A DNA stretch of 35,604 bases, from positions 1-35,604 of the forward strand of contig CALBSG010000083.1 of assembly GCA_937927675.1 (NCBI GenBank), in the 5' to 3' direction. Each line of letters opens with the position of its first letter. Within the stretch, counting starts at the first letter, position 1. Positions 15,893 to 24,194 of the stretch are shown piece by piece. Source of the stretch: an uncultured Paracoccaceae bacterium. GTDB taxonomy: Bacteria; Pseudomonadota; Alphaproteobacteria; Rhodobacterales; Rhodobacteraceae. The translations under genes and the position numbers were made by a program. The notes below the pieces were generated by a model, which had not been told where the DNA came from, made no database searches, and worked only from the letters and a program-made list of their open reading frames with translations.

Positions 15893-16582
15893 ATGCAAGC
15901 TCGGGCCGTTTTGCTTGTCTGTGTTGCGGCACTGTTCACGCTAACACCGCTCATGCTGCCAGAGTTCAGAGGGTATGATCCAGAGGATTTCTGGATCACC
16001 ATCACTGATCCTGCGGCACAACCTCCGCGGGTAACCTTCTTAATCTGGTTTGTGATCTATCCGGGGCTTTTGGCGCATGCGCTGCATGGTTTGGCCAAAC
16101 ATGCCGAAGATCGCGCTTGGGATGCCAATCGCCTGATGTTGATCGCCGCGATGCTCTTGGGCATCTTTTGGGTGTCGCTGGCAGAAACCCTGCCGATTTT
16201 TGCCAGTGGCATCATGTTTGTCATGGCCCTTGCCGCGCTGATCGCGTTGTTTCGCACCGGGCAAGGCAGTTTCTGGCAACAGACCCCCGTCGCGTTTTTC
16301 GCAGGGTGGGTCACGGCAGCCGCTGGCATGGCATGGGGGGTGACGCTGGCAGGGCTTGGCGCGCTGTCGAACGTCGCTTCGGCCTATGTGATGCTATGCG
16401 CGGTGTTGATCGTGGCCATCTGCGTGCAGCGCGCGCTTGGCCGGGTGCCAGCCTTTGCGGCTGCGATCGTCTGGGCGCTGATCGGCGTTGCAGCGGGCAA
16501 CTGGGACATTCACCCCGAACTGGTTCAGGCCGCGCTGATCGGTGCAGGGATCATGGCGGTAACGCCCTATCTGCCGACCTGA
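15893..16582 (+). CDS. Multi-spanning membrane protein, possibly TspO/MBR-related
   Basis: 229 residues from ATG 15893 (GAGG 7 nt upstream; GTG 15890 is an alternative). A cleavable-looking or first helix (VLLVCVAALFTLTPLML) is followed by FLIWFVIYPGLLAHALHGL. That segment resembles the first conserved block of TspO-like 'tryptophan-rich sensory' proteins (aromatic-rich FxIWxxIY). About six more hydrophobic helices follow, including FFAGWVTAAAGMAWGVTLAG. The canonical TspO aromatic motif later in the chain is weak, so the link to tetrapyrrole or stress signalling is tentative. Confidence 0.65.
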   Translation: MQARAVLLVCVAALFTLTPLMLPEFRGYDPEDFWITITDPAAQPPRVTFLIWFVIYPGLLAHALHGLAKHAEDRAWDANRLMLIAAMLLGIFWVSLAETLPIFASGIMFVMALAALIALFRTGQGSFWQQTPVAFFAGWVTAAAGMAWGVTLAGLGALSNVASAYVMLCAVLIVAICVQRALGRVPAFAAAIVWALIGVAAGNWDIHPELVQAALIGAGIMAVTPYLPT

Positions 16583-16601
16583 CGGACGGCAGATAGGCAA
16601 A

Positions 16602-16625
16602 GCGCGGCCACGCAAACAGCCGCGC
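16602..16625 (-). terminator. Probable terminator of der
   Basis: Read on the minus strand: GCGCGGC, a 10-nt loop, GCCGCGC, then TTTGCC. It begins 15 nt after the der stop. The U-tract is short, so strength is uncertain. Confidence 0.5.
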
Positions 16626-16639
16626 CATCACGGGCGCCC

Positions 16640-18109
16640 TTATTGGCCCGTGTTCTTTTCCTTGTGCTTACGCAGACGTGACGGCGTGTGGAACTTGCGG
16701 ACCTTCCACGGATTTTCATCACCCTGCCCGCGGAAATACAGCCGGATCGGGGTTCCGGGCATATCAAAGTGGTCGCGCAGCCCATTGACCAGATAGCGCT
16801 TATAGCTTTCCGGCAGCTCATCAGGGCGCGAACATTTCACCACAAAGCCCGGCGGCCGGGTCTTGGCCTGCGTCATGTAGCGCAGCTTGATGCGGTGACC
16901 GCCCGGTGCGGGCGGTGGGTGGGCCTCGGTCATGGCCCCAAGCCAAGTGTTCAGCTTGGCGGTTGGCACCCGGCGGTTCCAGACGTCATGCGCCTTGCGG
17001 ATGGCGTCGTGCAGCCGGTCGAGGCCCCGGCCCGTCTTGGCCGAAACCGTGACCAAGGGCGCGCCGCGCAATTGTGGCAGCAGGCGTTCGAACATCTCTT
17101 TCAGTTCGGCCAGCTTTTCTTGCTTGTCGTCTTCAAGATCCCATTTGTTGATCGCGACCACCACGGCCCGACCTTCGGTCTCGGCAAAGTCGGCAATCCG
17201 CAAGTCTTGAACTTCGAAGGGGATATCGACGTCCAACAGGACCACGACCACCTCGGCAAAGCGCACAGCGCGCAACCCATCGGACACCGACAGCTTTTCC
17301 AGCTTTTCGGTGACGCGGGCCTTTTTGCGCATGCCGGCGGTGTCAAAAATGCGGATCGGCGTGCCCTGCCAATCCGACCGGATCGAGATGGCATCGCGGG
17401 TGATCCCCGCTTCTGGCCCCGTCAACAGGCGATCATAGCCAAGGATCTTGTTGATAAGCGTAGATTTTCCGGCATTTGGCCGCCCGATCACCGCAATTTG
17501 CAACGGCTTTTTCGCGGTCGGGTGATGGGCGAACTCGTCGACCTCCAACTCGGCCTCGTCCTCGCTCAGATCAACGTCCACCACCGGGGCATTTTCAGCC
17601 TCGCGCTCGGCAAACTCACCCTCAAGCGGTTTGAGCGCACGGTAGAGGTCATCCATACCCTCGCCATGCTCGGCCGAAAGCCGCAGCGGCTCTCCCAGAC
17701 CCAAGCTATAGGCTTCGAACGCCCCCGCGTCGCCCGCCTTGCCTTCGGCCTTGTTGACCCCAAGGATCACGCGGGCGGATTTCTTGCGCAGGATGTCGGC
17801 GAAAACCTCGTCCGAGGGCGTCACCCCGACCCGTCCGTCGATCAGGAACAGGCAAATATCGGCCAGTTCTACCGCGCGTTCGGTCAGGCGGCGCATCCGG
17901 CCCTGAAGGCTGTCGTCGGTGACTTCCTCCAACCCGGCCGTGTCGATCACGGTAAAGCGCATGTCGAAAAGTTTCGCATCGCCTTCGCGCAGATCGCGCG
18001 TCACACCGGGCTGGTCATCGACCAGCGCCAGTTTGCGGCCCACCAGCCGGTTAAAAAGCGTAGATTTGCCCACATTGGGGCGGCCCACGATGGCCAGCGT
18101 AAAGCTCAT
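16640..18109 (-). CDS. der: Ribosome biogenesis GTPase Der (EngA)
   Basis: 489 residues with two tandem GTPase domains, the hallmark of Der, and a C-terminal KH-like domain. Domain 1: P-loop GRPNVGKS (8-15), DTAGLEE, and G4 written NKAE rather than NKxD. Domain 2: GRPNAGKS, DTAGMRKKARV, NKWD. The acidic linker (DVDLSEDEAELEVDE) between domains is typical. Der assists 50S subunit assembly. It is third in a yfgM-bamB-der cluster, the same order as in Escherichia coli. Confidence 0.97.
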   Translation of the reverse strand: MSFTLAIVGRPNVGKSTLFNRLVGRKLALVDDQPGVTRDLREGDAKLFDMRFTVIDTAGLEEVTDDSLQGRMRRLTERAVELADICLFLIDGRVGVTPSDEVFADILRKKSARVILGVNKAEGKAGDAGAFEAYSLGLGEPLRLSAEHGEGMDDLYRALKPLEGEFAEREAENAPVVDVDLSEDEAELEVDEFAHHPTAKKPLQIAVIGRPNAGKSTLINKILGYDRLLTGPEAGITRDAISIRSDWQGTPIRIFDTAGMRKKARVTEKLEKLSVSDGLRAVRFAEVVVVLLDVDIPFEVQDLRIADFAETEGRAVVVAINKWDLEDDKQEKLAELKEMFERLLPQLRGAPLVTVSAKTGRGLDRLHDAIRKAHDVWNRRVPTAKLNTWLGAMTEAHPPPAPGGHRIKLRYMTQAKTRPPGFVVKCSRPDELPESYKRYLVNGLRDHFDMPGTPIRLYFRGQGDENPWKVRKFHTPSRLRKHKEKNTGQ

Positions 18110-18155
18110 GATGCGTCCGTTTCTCTCAAGCAGCCCCCTTTACAGGGCTTTGCCC

Positions 18156-19511
18156 TTAACGGAAAGCGTGAAGTTGCCCGTTTCCGCCGGTAACAAACAA
18201 CATGCCCGCCGCCAAAGCAGGCGCCGAAGCCGCGCCGCCCGGAATTTCGCCCGAGCCGACCATGCTGCCATCCGTCGGGTTGAACAGGCGAATTCCGCCA
18301 TCCGAGGAAACAACCACCACGCGCCCACCGGCCAGAACAGGCCCGTAATGTGCAGTGATTGCTTTGTATTTCTTAGGTTTTTCGGCATTGTAATAGGGCA
18401 TCTGGACCGACCAGATCACAGCCCCCGTCGCGGCATCCATCCGCACCAGTTTCGCCTCGTCATTGACGACAAAGACCGAACCTCCCACCACCAAGGGCGG
18501 GTTCATCGCGCCTTCATTCGTGGTCCAAAGCCGTTGACCGGTGGTGGCATCAAATGCCGCCGTACGTCCAGCGGCCGAGCCGACATAGACCGTATTGCCC
18601 GAAATCACAGGATCGCCCGTCAGATCGCCCATGCTAGCGGCATAGGCCTTGCCCAACCGCTGACCGGCCACGCCAGCCCCCCAAGCCTTGGCGCCATCCT
18701 CTGTCTTGATGGCGGCAATTTCGCCTGCCGCGAAGGGGAAGATCGCCAAACCGTCGCCCGCCGAGGGCGAGGCCGTGCTGACCATACCCGAAGCCGCGCG
18801 GGTGCCGCCGACGGTCCAGCGCACCTTGCCGTTGGCCGCATCCACCGCCAGCGCCGAGCCGTCGCGGGCCGTGGCATAAACCGTATTGCCCTCAACCGTC
18901 GGCGCACCGATCACCGGGGCCTCAAAGCGCTGCCGCCATTGCACGGCACCGGTGGCCGCATCAAGCGCCGCCAATTCGCCGTAGGCGGTGGTCACGAAGA
19001 GCTGTCCGCCTTGCGCGGCCAATCCGCCGCCTGACACCTCCGAGGCATTGCGGTCAAACTCCGCGCGAAGATCGGCGGTCCAGAGCGCACCGCCAGCAGT
19101 CGAAAGCGCGGTCACCTGTGCATGGGCGTCCATGGCGAAAACCCGGCCAGCCGACACCACAGGCGCCGCCGTCACCCGGTTGCGCCGCGAGTTACCAGCG
19201 CCGATCGACGCCGACCAGACACGCTGCGGTGCGGCCGAAAGTGCGCCATGCGCGCCCGCGTGCCGGGCAGAGCCGCCGCGGTGGGTCCATTCGGCATTGG
19301 CGCCCGAACCGGGCAACGAAATCGGCGCCGATCCATTTTGCGGCACCAGTGCTTCGGCCTGCGGGTCAGGCTGGTCTTCGGTCGGCAAGGACGCGGCAAG
19401 CGGGGTGCGGACATCAAACCGCTCCCCTTGCAAGATCACATCCCGCTCGCAGCCAGACAAAGTCAACGCTAGCAGCGAGACACCAAGAACCGGACGCATG
19501 AACCCTGACAT
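18156..19511 (-). CDS. bamB: Outer-membrane assembly lipoprotein BamB-like (PQQ/beta-propeller)
   Basis: 451 residues from ATG 19511, chosen because GGGGAAG lies 5-6 nt upstream and it gives a compact lipoprotein signal (MSGFMRPVLGVSLLALTLSG then Cys21). Lipobox LSGC predicts lipidation. The rest consists of repeated beta-propeller blades (G.VYAxxxxGxxxALDAATGxxxW patterns: LAALDAATGAVQWRQ, ALAVDAANGKVRWT, TAAFDATTGQRLWTT, LVRMDAATGAVIWSV). BamB scaffolds the BAM complex that inserts outer-membrane proteins. Position between yfgM and der supports the assignment over a PQQ-dependent enzyme; no dehydrogenase active site is seen. Confidence 0.88.
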   Translation of the reverse strand: MSGFMRPVLGVSLLALTLSGCERDVILQGERFDVRTPLAASLPTEDQPDPQAEALVPQNGSAPISLPGSGANAEWTHRGGSARHAGAHGALSAAPQRVWSASIGAGNSRRNRVTAAPVVSAGRVFAMDAHAQVTALSTAGGALWTADLRAEFDRNASEVSGGGLAAQGGQLFVTTAYGELAALDAATGAVQWRQRFEAPVIGAPTVEGNTVYATARDGSALAVDAANGKVRWTVGGTRAASGMVSTASPSAGDGLAIFPFAAGEIAAIKTEDGAKAWGAGVAGQRLGKAYAASMGDLTGDPVISGNTVYVGSAAGRTAAFDATTGQRLWTTNEGAMNPPLVVGGSVFVVNDEAKLVRMDAATGAVIWSVQMPYYNAEKPKKYKAITAHYGPVLAGGRVVVVSSDGGIRLFNPTDGSMVGSGEIPGGAASAPALAAGMLFVTGGNGQLHAFR

Positions 19512-19558
19512 CGAAATCTTCCCCGCTTTCGCCAAACTCATCATCGCGGCCTGAACCC

Positions 19559-20227
19559 TTATCCCTGATCAGCTGCCGCGGGCGCTTCGGGCAGTTTGCC
19601 GCCAAGCGCCACGATCACCTGCCCTGCCCGCCCGCGCAGCCCTTGCGGGGCTTCCTGATCCTGCATCAGTGCGCTCAGCGCGGCAATCGCTTCGTCCTTT
19701 TTGCCCTCTTCAATCAGCAGGTAGGCCAATTGTTCGGCCGCCAGCGTGCGAAAGGCGCGACCGGGGGCCGAAATACCTTCAAGGGCGGCGCGACGGTCGG
19801 TCAAGGGCATGTCGGCCCCCGCCACCATCACCCGGCGCAACTGCGCCATGTCACGATAAATTTCGGGCTGGGCGGCATCGGCGATCAAGGCGTCCAATGC
19901 GGCCAGCGCCGCCGCTTTATCATCGGCCGGGTCCGAGGCCAGCATCAGCGTGCGGATGGCAATTTGGTTGCCATCGGCCGGCACCGCCGCCATGGCTTCG
20001 CGCCGCTCTACAGCGCCGCCGGTGTCCAGCGCCTCAAGCATGGCATCGCCAAAGCCCTGCGCCCGCGCCGCCGCCTGGTTTTTTTGCCATTCGTTCCACG
20101 CAGCACCACCCACGATGCCAAGAACCACAAGCCCGCCAATCCAGCCATATTTGCGGAAAGCCGCGAACAGACGGTCACGGCGCACCTCTTCGGTCACCTC
20201 TTCGATGAAACTGTCGGGATTGCTCAC
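19559..20227 (-). CDS. YfgM-like TPR-repeat inner-membrane protein
   Basis: 222 residues from GTG 20227, with AGGAGAGG upstream. A short cytoplasmic N-terminus (EEVTEEVRRDRLFAAFRKY) is followed by one membrane helix (about 27-45, GWIGGLVVLGIVGGAAWNEW) and a periplasmic TPR-like helical domain (TPR_21 family). In E. coli, YfgM binds SecYEG and the periplasmic chaperone PpiD. The conserved order yfgM-bamB-der supports this identity. It is separated from bamB by 47 nt. Confidence 0.82.
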   Translation of the reverse strand: MSNPDSFIEEVTEEVRRDRLFAAFRKYGWIGGLVVLGIVGGAAWNEWQKNQAAARAQGFGDAMLEALDTGGAVERREAMAAVPADGNQIAIRTLMLASDPADDKAAALAALDALIADAAQPEIYRDMAQLRRVMVAGADMPLTDRRAALEGISAPGRAFRTLAAEQLAYLLIEEGKKDEAIAALSALMQDQEAPQGLRGRAGQVIVALGGKLPEAPAAADQG

Positions 20228-20442
20228 CTTGGGCCTCTCCTTGGCCGGGCCTTGGCCCGTTTATGCTGTTTGGCTGGAAACAGGGGGTACAACCCCACCC
20301 TGCCCCAATCCTTGTCTTGTCTTACAAGGCTTGCCGCCGCGCGCCAAGCCCTTGCCCCGCATGGCGGGCATCAATCAGCTGCGAGCGGTTGGGATTATGC
20401 GCAATCGCCCCCGCAAAAAGGCCGGTTTGATGCAGCCATTCG
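20228..20442. other. 215-bp region upstream of yfgM holding a start-less open frame
   Basis: On the minus strand an open frame continues from about 20480 to a TAA at 20322-20324. It reads GDEWLHQTGLFAGAIAHNPN and on to RRQAL. It has protein-like composition but no ATG, GTG or TTG start in frame. It may be the decayed tail of a lost gene or chance. The yfgM promoter should also lie here; I cannot identify it. Confidence 0.3.
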
Positions 20443-20886
20443 TCACCTGCCCTGAAGCCAGAGCGAGAGCCGGGCCAGATTCACCCCAAAGTCGCGCCGC
20501 CCGTACCGTTGCCGCGACCAAAGCCGGACCCCCGTGGCGGTGGTTTCCGCCGTGATGAAATCGGGAAACCCCCAGAAAACCGAGCGCTGCACCCAGGTGA
20601 TGCGCCCCTCGGCCACCGAGCCGGCAATTTCACGCGTGCGTGGCTGGGTCGCGGCAAAGGCGGCAAGATCGGCCAGCATCTGCTCGGGCGGGGCGGTGGT
20701 CGCGGGCCAGAAGGCAAGCGCACCTTTTTCCACCGGCACGAGGATTTCGGTGGCGGCCCCGACCTCACCCGGGACTTCGGCAATCGGCCGATGCCATGCG
20801 GCGGGGTCCACCGGGGCAAGGCGGACGGCGGCCATCACCGCCGCCGCCAGCACCCCGGCTATGGCAAACCCCGCCAGCAGCTTCAT
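20443..20886 (-). CDS. DUF1499 family protein
   Basis: 147 residues with an N-terminal hydrophobic anchor or signal (MKLLAGFAIAGVLAAAVMAAV). A soluble domain follows with the DUF1499 pattern of alternating strands (ITWVQRSVFWGFPDFITAET, GVRLWSRQRYGRRDFGVN). The terminal RQRYGRRDFGVNLARL is typical: YG.sDfGvNr. The role is unknown. Its ATG overlaps the stop of the preceding ureohydrolase gene (ATGA), so the two are co-translated. Confidence 0.82.
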   Translation of the reverse strand: MKLLAGFAIAGVLAAAVMAAVRLAPVDPAAWHRPIAEVPGEVGAATEILVPVEKGALAFWPATTAPPEQMLADLAAFAATQPRTREIAGSVAEGRITWVQRSVFWGFPDFITAETTATGVRLWSRQRYGRRDFGVNLARLSLWLQGR

Positions 20887-21848
20887 CGCCGGGTCTTGGC
20901 CCAGTGGTAAAGGCAGATCAGCTCATGCGCCACATGCGCCCCGGCAATCGCCGTGGCCCCGGTGGTGTCATAGGGCGGCGACACCTCGACGATATCACCA
21001 CCGACCATATTGATGCCCGCCAGATCGCGCAGGCACGCTGCTGCCTGCCAGCTTTGCAAGCCGCCCCAAACCGGCGTGCCGGTGCCCGGTGCGGCCGAGG
21101 GATCAAGGCAGTCGATGTCGAAGGTCACATAGGTCGGACGCTGACCAACGATCTCTTTCGCCCGCGCCACCACATGGGCCGCGCCTTTTTCATGCACGGT
21201 GCGAGCGTCGATATATTCCACGCCAAGATAATCGTCGCATTGGGTGCGGATGCCGATCTGCACAGAGGTTTTCGGGTCAATCACCCCCGATTTCACCGCT
21301 TTATAAAAGAACGTTCCATGGTCGATACGGTCCATATCGTCGTCGGCCCAAAGGTCGGAATGGGCGTCGAAATGGATCACGGACATCGGGCCATATTTCT
21401 CGGCATAGGCCCGCAGGATCGGCAGGGTGATGAAGTGATCACCGCCCAGCGTCACCGTACCAGCCCCCGCCGTCAGGATGGTGCGGATATGATCGGTGAC
21501 AAGCCCCGGAAAGCTGGGCGTATGGGCATAGTCAAAGGCCACATCGCCATAGTCGATGATATTCATCTCGTCCAAGGGGTTGGTCGGCCAGCCATAGGGC
21601 GGATCAAACGGCTGCAGGGCGCTTGCCTCGCGGATGGCGCGGGGGCCAAAGCGGGTGCCGGTGCGGTGCGTCACCGCTTGGTCAAAGGGAACGCCGGTGA
21701 TGGCCAGATCCACCCCCGTCAGGTCTTTGGTGTAGCTGCGCCGCAGAAAAGAGGTCGCGCCGGCAAAGGCGTTTTCAAAGGCAAGGCCACGCAGGCCCTT
21801 GCGGGTGAACGCAGTATCAACCTGCGTTTTGGCGTCTTCGAGTGCCAT
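20883..21848 (-). CDS. speB: Agmatinase-family ureohydrolase
   Basis: 321 residues. All binuclear-metal ligands of the arginase/agmatinase superfamily are present: His138 in GGDH, Asp161-His163-Asp165 in DAHSD, and Asp243 and Asp245 in FDIDCLDP. The expected reaction is agmatine to putrescine plus urea in the cytoplasm. Family members also hydrolyse guanidinobutyrate, guanidinopropionate or guanidine, and the sequence alone does not decide. No speA is nearby. The gene lies downstream of an M20 amidohydrolase and is coupled to a DUF1499 gene. Confidence 0.85.
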   Translation of the reverse strand: MALEDAKTQVDTAFTRKGLRGLAFENAFAGATSFLRRSYTKDLTGVDLAITGVPFDQAVTHRTGTRFGPRAIREASALQPFDPPYGWPTNPLDEMNIIDYGDVAFDYAHTPSFPGLVTDHIRTILTAGAGTVTLGGDHFITLPILRAYAEKYGPMSVIHFDAHSDLWADDDMDRIDHGTFFYKAVKSGVIDPKTSVQIGIRTQCDDYLGVEYIDARTVHEKGAAHVVARAKEIVGQRPTYVTFDIDCLDPSAAPGTGTPVWGGLQSWQAAACLRDLAGINMVGGDIVEVSPPYDTTGATAIAGAHVAHELICLYHWAKTRR

Positions 21849-21952
21849 ATCAATCTCGGGATTTGGGTCGCGTCGTCATTACGAGATGCCCCGGAGACGC
21901 CGCGGATCGCATGGGCAGGTCGAAGGTGGCAGGTGCGGGGGCGGGGTGTCAA

Positions 21953-21979
21953 GGGGGCGCAGGGTTTTCCTGCGCCCCC
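21953..21979 (-). terminator. Hairpin downstream of the M20 amidohydrolase
   Basis: GGGGGCGCAGG (21953-21963), GTTTT, CCTGCGCCCCC (21969-21979): an 11-bp perfect stem located 39 nt after the stop. On the minus strand only TTGAC follows, so termination may be incomplete, allowing read-through into the ureohydrolase. Confidence 0.6.
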
Positions 21980-22017
21980 GATGTTTCCCTGACCAAAGCC
22001 CCCACGCCCGAGCGGCC

Positions 22018-23181
22018 TCAGCGCAAGGGCTGCGCGCGCTCTACCAGTCGGGCAAAAAAGCTGGCCCCAATCGGGGCGGCTTCGTCATTGAAGTCATAGG
22101 CGGCGTGGTGCAGCCCTGCCCCCGGCCCGGTGCCAAGGAAAAGGTATGCGCCCGGACGGGCCTCTAGCATGTAAGAGAAATCCTCGGACCCCATCTCGCG
22201 CACGGAATTGCCGTTCACCAGCCCCTCGCCCACCACTTCGCCGGCAACCTCGCAGGCGAAGGCAGCGTTCTCGGCCCGGTTGATGGTGGCCGGATAGCCC
22301 CAGTCATAGTCAATCCGCGCCTGCACGCCGTACGCCGCGGCGTGGCCCTCGACGATCTCGTAGAACCGCTTTTTCAACAGCGCCCGCACATCGGGTTTGA
22401 ACGAGCGGATGGTGGCGCAGAACATCGCCTCTTCGGGGATGATGTTGCTGGCAGTTCCGGTATGGATCTGGGTGACAGACACCACAGCCTCATCAAGGGC
22501 ATAGACATTGCGCGGGATGATGGTCTGGATTGCGCCGACCATACCCACAACGGCCACAACCGGATCAACGCATTCATGCGGGGTGGCACCATGGCCCCCC
22601 TTGCCCGTGATATAGACAAAGGCGGTGTCCACGCTCGCCATCAGCGCGTCGGGCGTGGTCAAAAACTGACCGAACGGCACGTTCGGCGCGTTGTGGATGC
22701 CGTAAACCTGGGTCACGGCAAAGCGGTCCATCACGCCTTCTTGCACCATGACCTGACCGCCGCCGCCGTCTTCTTCTGCCGGTTGGAACAACAGCGCCAC
22801 GCGGCCCGAGAATTTGCGCGTCTCGGCCAGATATTTGGCCGCGCCCAACAGCATCGCCACATGCCCGTCATGGCCACATGCATGCATCTTGCCGGGGATG
22901 GTCGAGGCATGCTCGGCCCCGGTGATTTCTTCGATCGGCAGCGCGTCCATATCGGCGCGCAGGCCGATGGTCGGGCCATCACCCTGCCCGTTGATGATTG
23001 CCACGATCCCGGTCTTAGCGATGCCGGGGTGAATTTCATCGACGCCAATCTCTTTCAGGCGATCCACGATGAAGGCTGCGGTGTTATGGCAATCAAAGGC
23101 CAGTTCCGGGTGCATGTGCAAATGCCGCCGCCAGCCCTTCATTTCTTCGGCATAGGCTGCGATACGGTTCAGGACGGGCAT
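22018..23181 (-). CDS. M20 family metallo-amidohydrolase (hippurate hydrolase-like)
   Basis: 387 residues. M20D features: RRHLHMHPELAFD near the N-terminus, GLRADMDALPI, metal ligands in HACGHDGH (Cys102, His104, His107), the catalytic Glu pair in FQPAEEDGGGG (136-137), and the dimerisation domain GKGGHGATPHECVDP. The late His is in GLHHAAYDFND. Such enzymes cleave N-acyl amino acids such as hippurate, N-acetylated amino acids or indole-3-acetyl conjugates; the natural substrate is not evident. AGGAG precedes the ATG. Divergent from mazG, 54 bp apart. Confidence 0.88.
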   Translation of the reverse strand: MPVLNRIAAYAEEMKGWRRHLHMHPELAFDCHNTAAFIVDRLKEIGVDEIHPGIAKTGIVAIINGQGDGPTIGLRADMDALPIEEITGAEHASTIPGKMHACGHDGHVAMLLGAAKYLAETRKFSGRVALLFQPAEEDGGGGQVMVQEGVMDRFAVTQVYGIHNAPNVPFGQFLTTPDALMASVDTAFVYITGKGGHGATPHECVDPVVAVVGMVGAIQTIIPRNVYALDEAVVSVTQIHTGTASNIIPEEAMFCATIRSFKPDVRALLKKRFYEIVEGHAAAYGVQARIDYDWGYPATINRAENAAFACEVAGEVVGEGLVNGNSVREMGSEDFSYMLEARPGAYLFLGTGPGAGLHHAAYDFNDEAAPIGASFFARLVERAQPLR

Positions 23182-23235
23182 GGGGTGACTCCTTTGTCTT
23201 GGGTTTGATCAAACAGCAAAACCGAGGAAACGGCA

Positions 23236-24069
23236 ATGGCGGATACGGGTTCGGATCGTCTGGTGCATGATCCCCAAGGCGGCATGGAGCGTCTTTTGGA
23301 AATCATGCGGCGGCTGCGCGATCCGGTAACCGGCTGCCCTTGGGATATTGAACAGACCTTCGCCACCATCGCACCTTATACGCTGGAAGAGGCGCATGAG
23401 GTGGCCGATGCGATCGAACGGCAGGCTTGGGGAGAGCTGCCGGGCGAGTTGGGGGATTTGCTGTTTCAGGCCGTGTTTCACGCGCAAATGGCCGAAGATG
23501 CCGGGATGTTTGGCTTTGGCGATGTGGTGAAAACCATTTCTGACAAGATGGTGGCGCGCCATCCGCATGTGTTTGGCGATGAGAGCCGCGACAAAACGCC
23601 CGCGCAGCAGACGCTTGACTGGGAAAAGATCAAGGCGGCAGAGCGCGGAAAGGCCCGTGTGCTTGACGGCGTGGCGATGGGCCTGCCAAGCCTGACGCGG
23701 GCGGTCAAGCTGCAAAACCGCGCCGCACGGGTGGGGTTTGATTGGCCGTCAACCGACGAGGTTTTGGCCAAGATGGCCGAAGAAATGGCTGAGTTGGTCG
23801 AGGCGCGTGACACGCTGGGTCAGGCCGAGATCGTCGAGGAAATGGGCGATTTATTGTTTGTTATGGCCAATTTGTGCCGTCACATGCAGATCGACCCCGA
23901 AGCGGCCCTGCGCGCCGCCAATGCCAAATTCACCCGCCGGTTTGAACGCATTGAAGATTGGCTGGCCGAGGCGGGCAAGAAACCTGCTGACAGCGATCTG
24001 GCGGAGATGGACGGGTTATGGAACCGGGCTAAGGCCGAGGAGAAGGCGGCCCTGCGGTCGCAGGAGTGA
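23236..24069 (+). CDS. mazG: Nucleoside triphosphate pyrophosphohydrolase MazG
   Basis: 277 residues with two MazG repeats. Repeat 1 has CPWDIEQTF, EEAHEVADAIE and ELGDLLFQAVFHAQ (the ExxE...ExxD metal site). Repeat 2 has EEMAELVEARD and EEMGDLLFVMANLCR. The KIKAAER linker (DWEKIKAAERG) is standard. MazG hydrolyses NTPs to NMP and pyrophosphate, cleaning the pool of aberrant nucleotides and affecting (p)ppGpp. GAGGAAAC precedes the start. Confidence 0.95.
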   Translation: MADTGSDRLVHDPQGGMERLLEIMRRLRDPVTGCPWDIEQTFATIAPYTLEEAHEVADAIERQAWGELPGELGDLLFQAVFHAQMAEDAGMFGFGDVVKTISDKMVARHPHVFGDESRDKTPAQQTLDWEKIKAAERGKARVLDGVAMGLPSLTRAVKLQNRAARVGFDWPSTDEVLAKMAEEMAELVEARDTLGQAEIVEEMGDLLFVMANLCRHMQIDPEAALRAANAKFTRRFERIEDWLAEAGKKPADSDLAEMDGLWNRAKAEEKAALRSQE

Positions 24070-24084
24070 CGGTGCGGAGCCTCC

Positions 24085-24107
24085 GGCGGGAGTATTTCCC
24101 GCCAAAA
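24085..24107 (+). terminator. Terminator after mazG
   Basis: GGCGGGA (24085-24091), GTATT loop, TCCCGCC (24097-24103), then AAAA. The T-tract is absent on the plus strand. The wording 'cctccggcgggagtattt' recalls a dispersed intergenic element of Rhodobacterales genomes, from memory. Confidence 0.45.
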
Positions 24108-24139
24108 TGAAACTGATTATTTTACTCGGGATATTGACC

Positions 24140-24154
24140 TGAGTGAAAGAGTCA
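24140..24154. promoter_or_regulatory. Candidate iron-responsive (RirA-type, TGA-N9-TCA) box before the ferric binding protein
   Basis: TGAGTGAAAGAGTCA fits TGA-N9-TCA, the iron-rhodo-box recognised by RirA in Rhodobacterales and rhizobia. It is flanked by CC/GG, making CCTGA-N9-TCAGG. It lies 41 bp before the gene start and just after TTGACC (24135-24140), where a repressor would block RNA polymerase. The motif is short; its position before an iron gene is the main support. Confidence 0.5.
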
Positions 24155-24194
24155 GGCAAATCAGGCGCATTAAATCCGACAAAAGGACTCAGCC

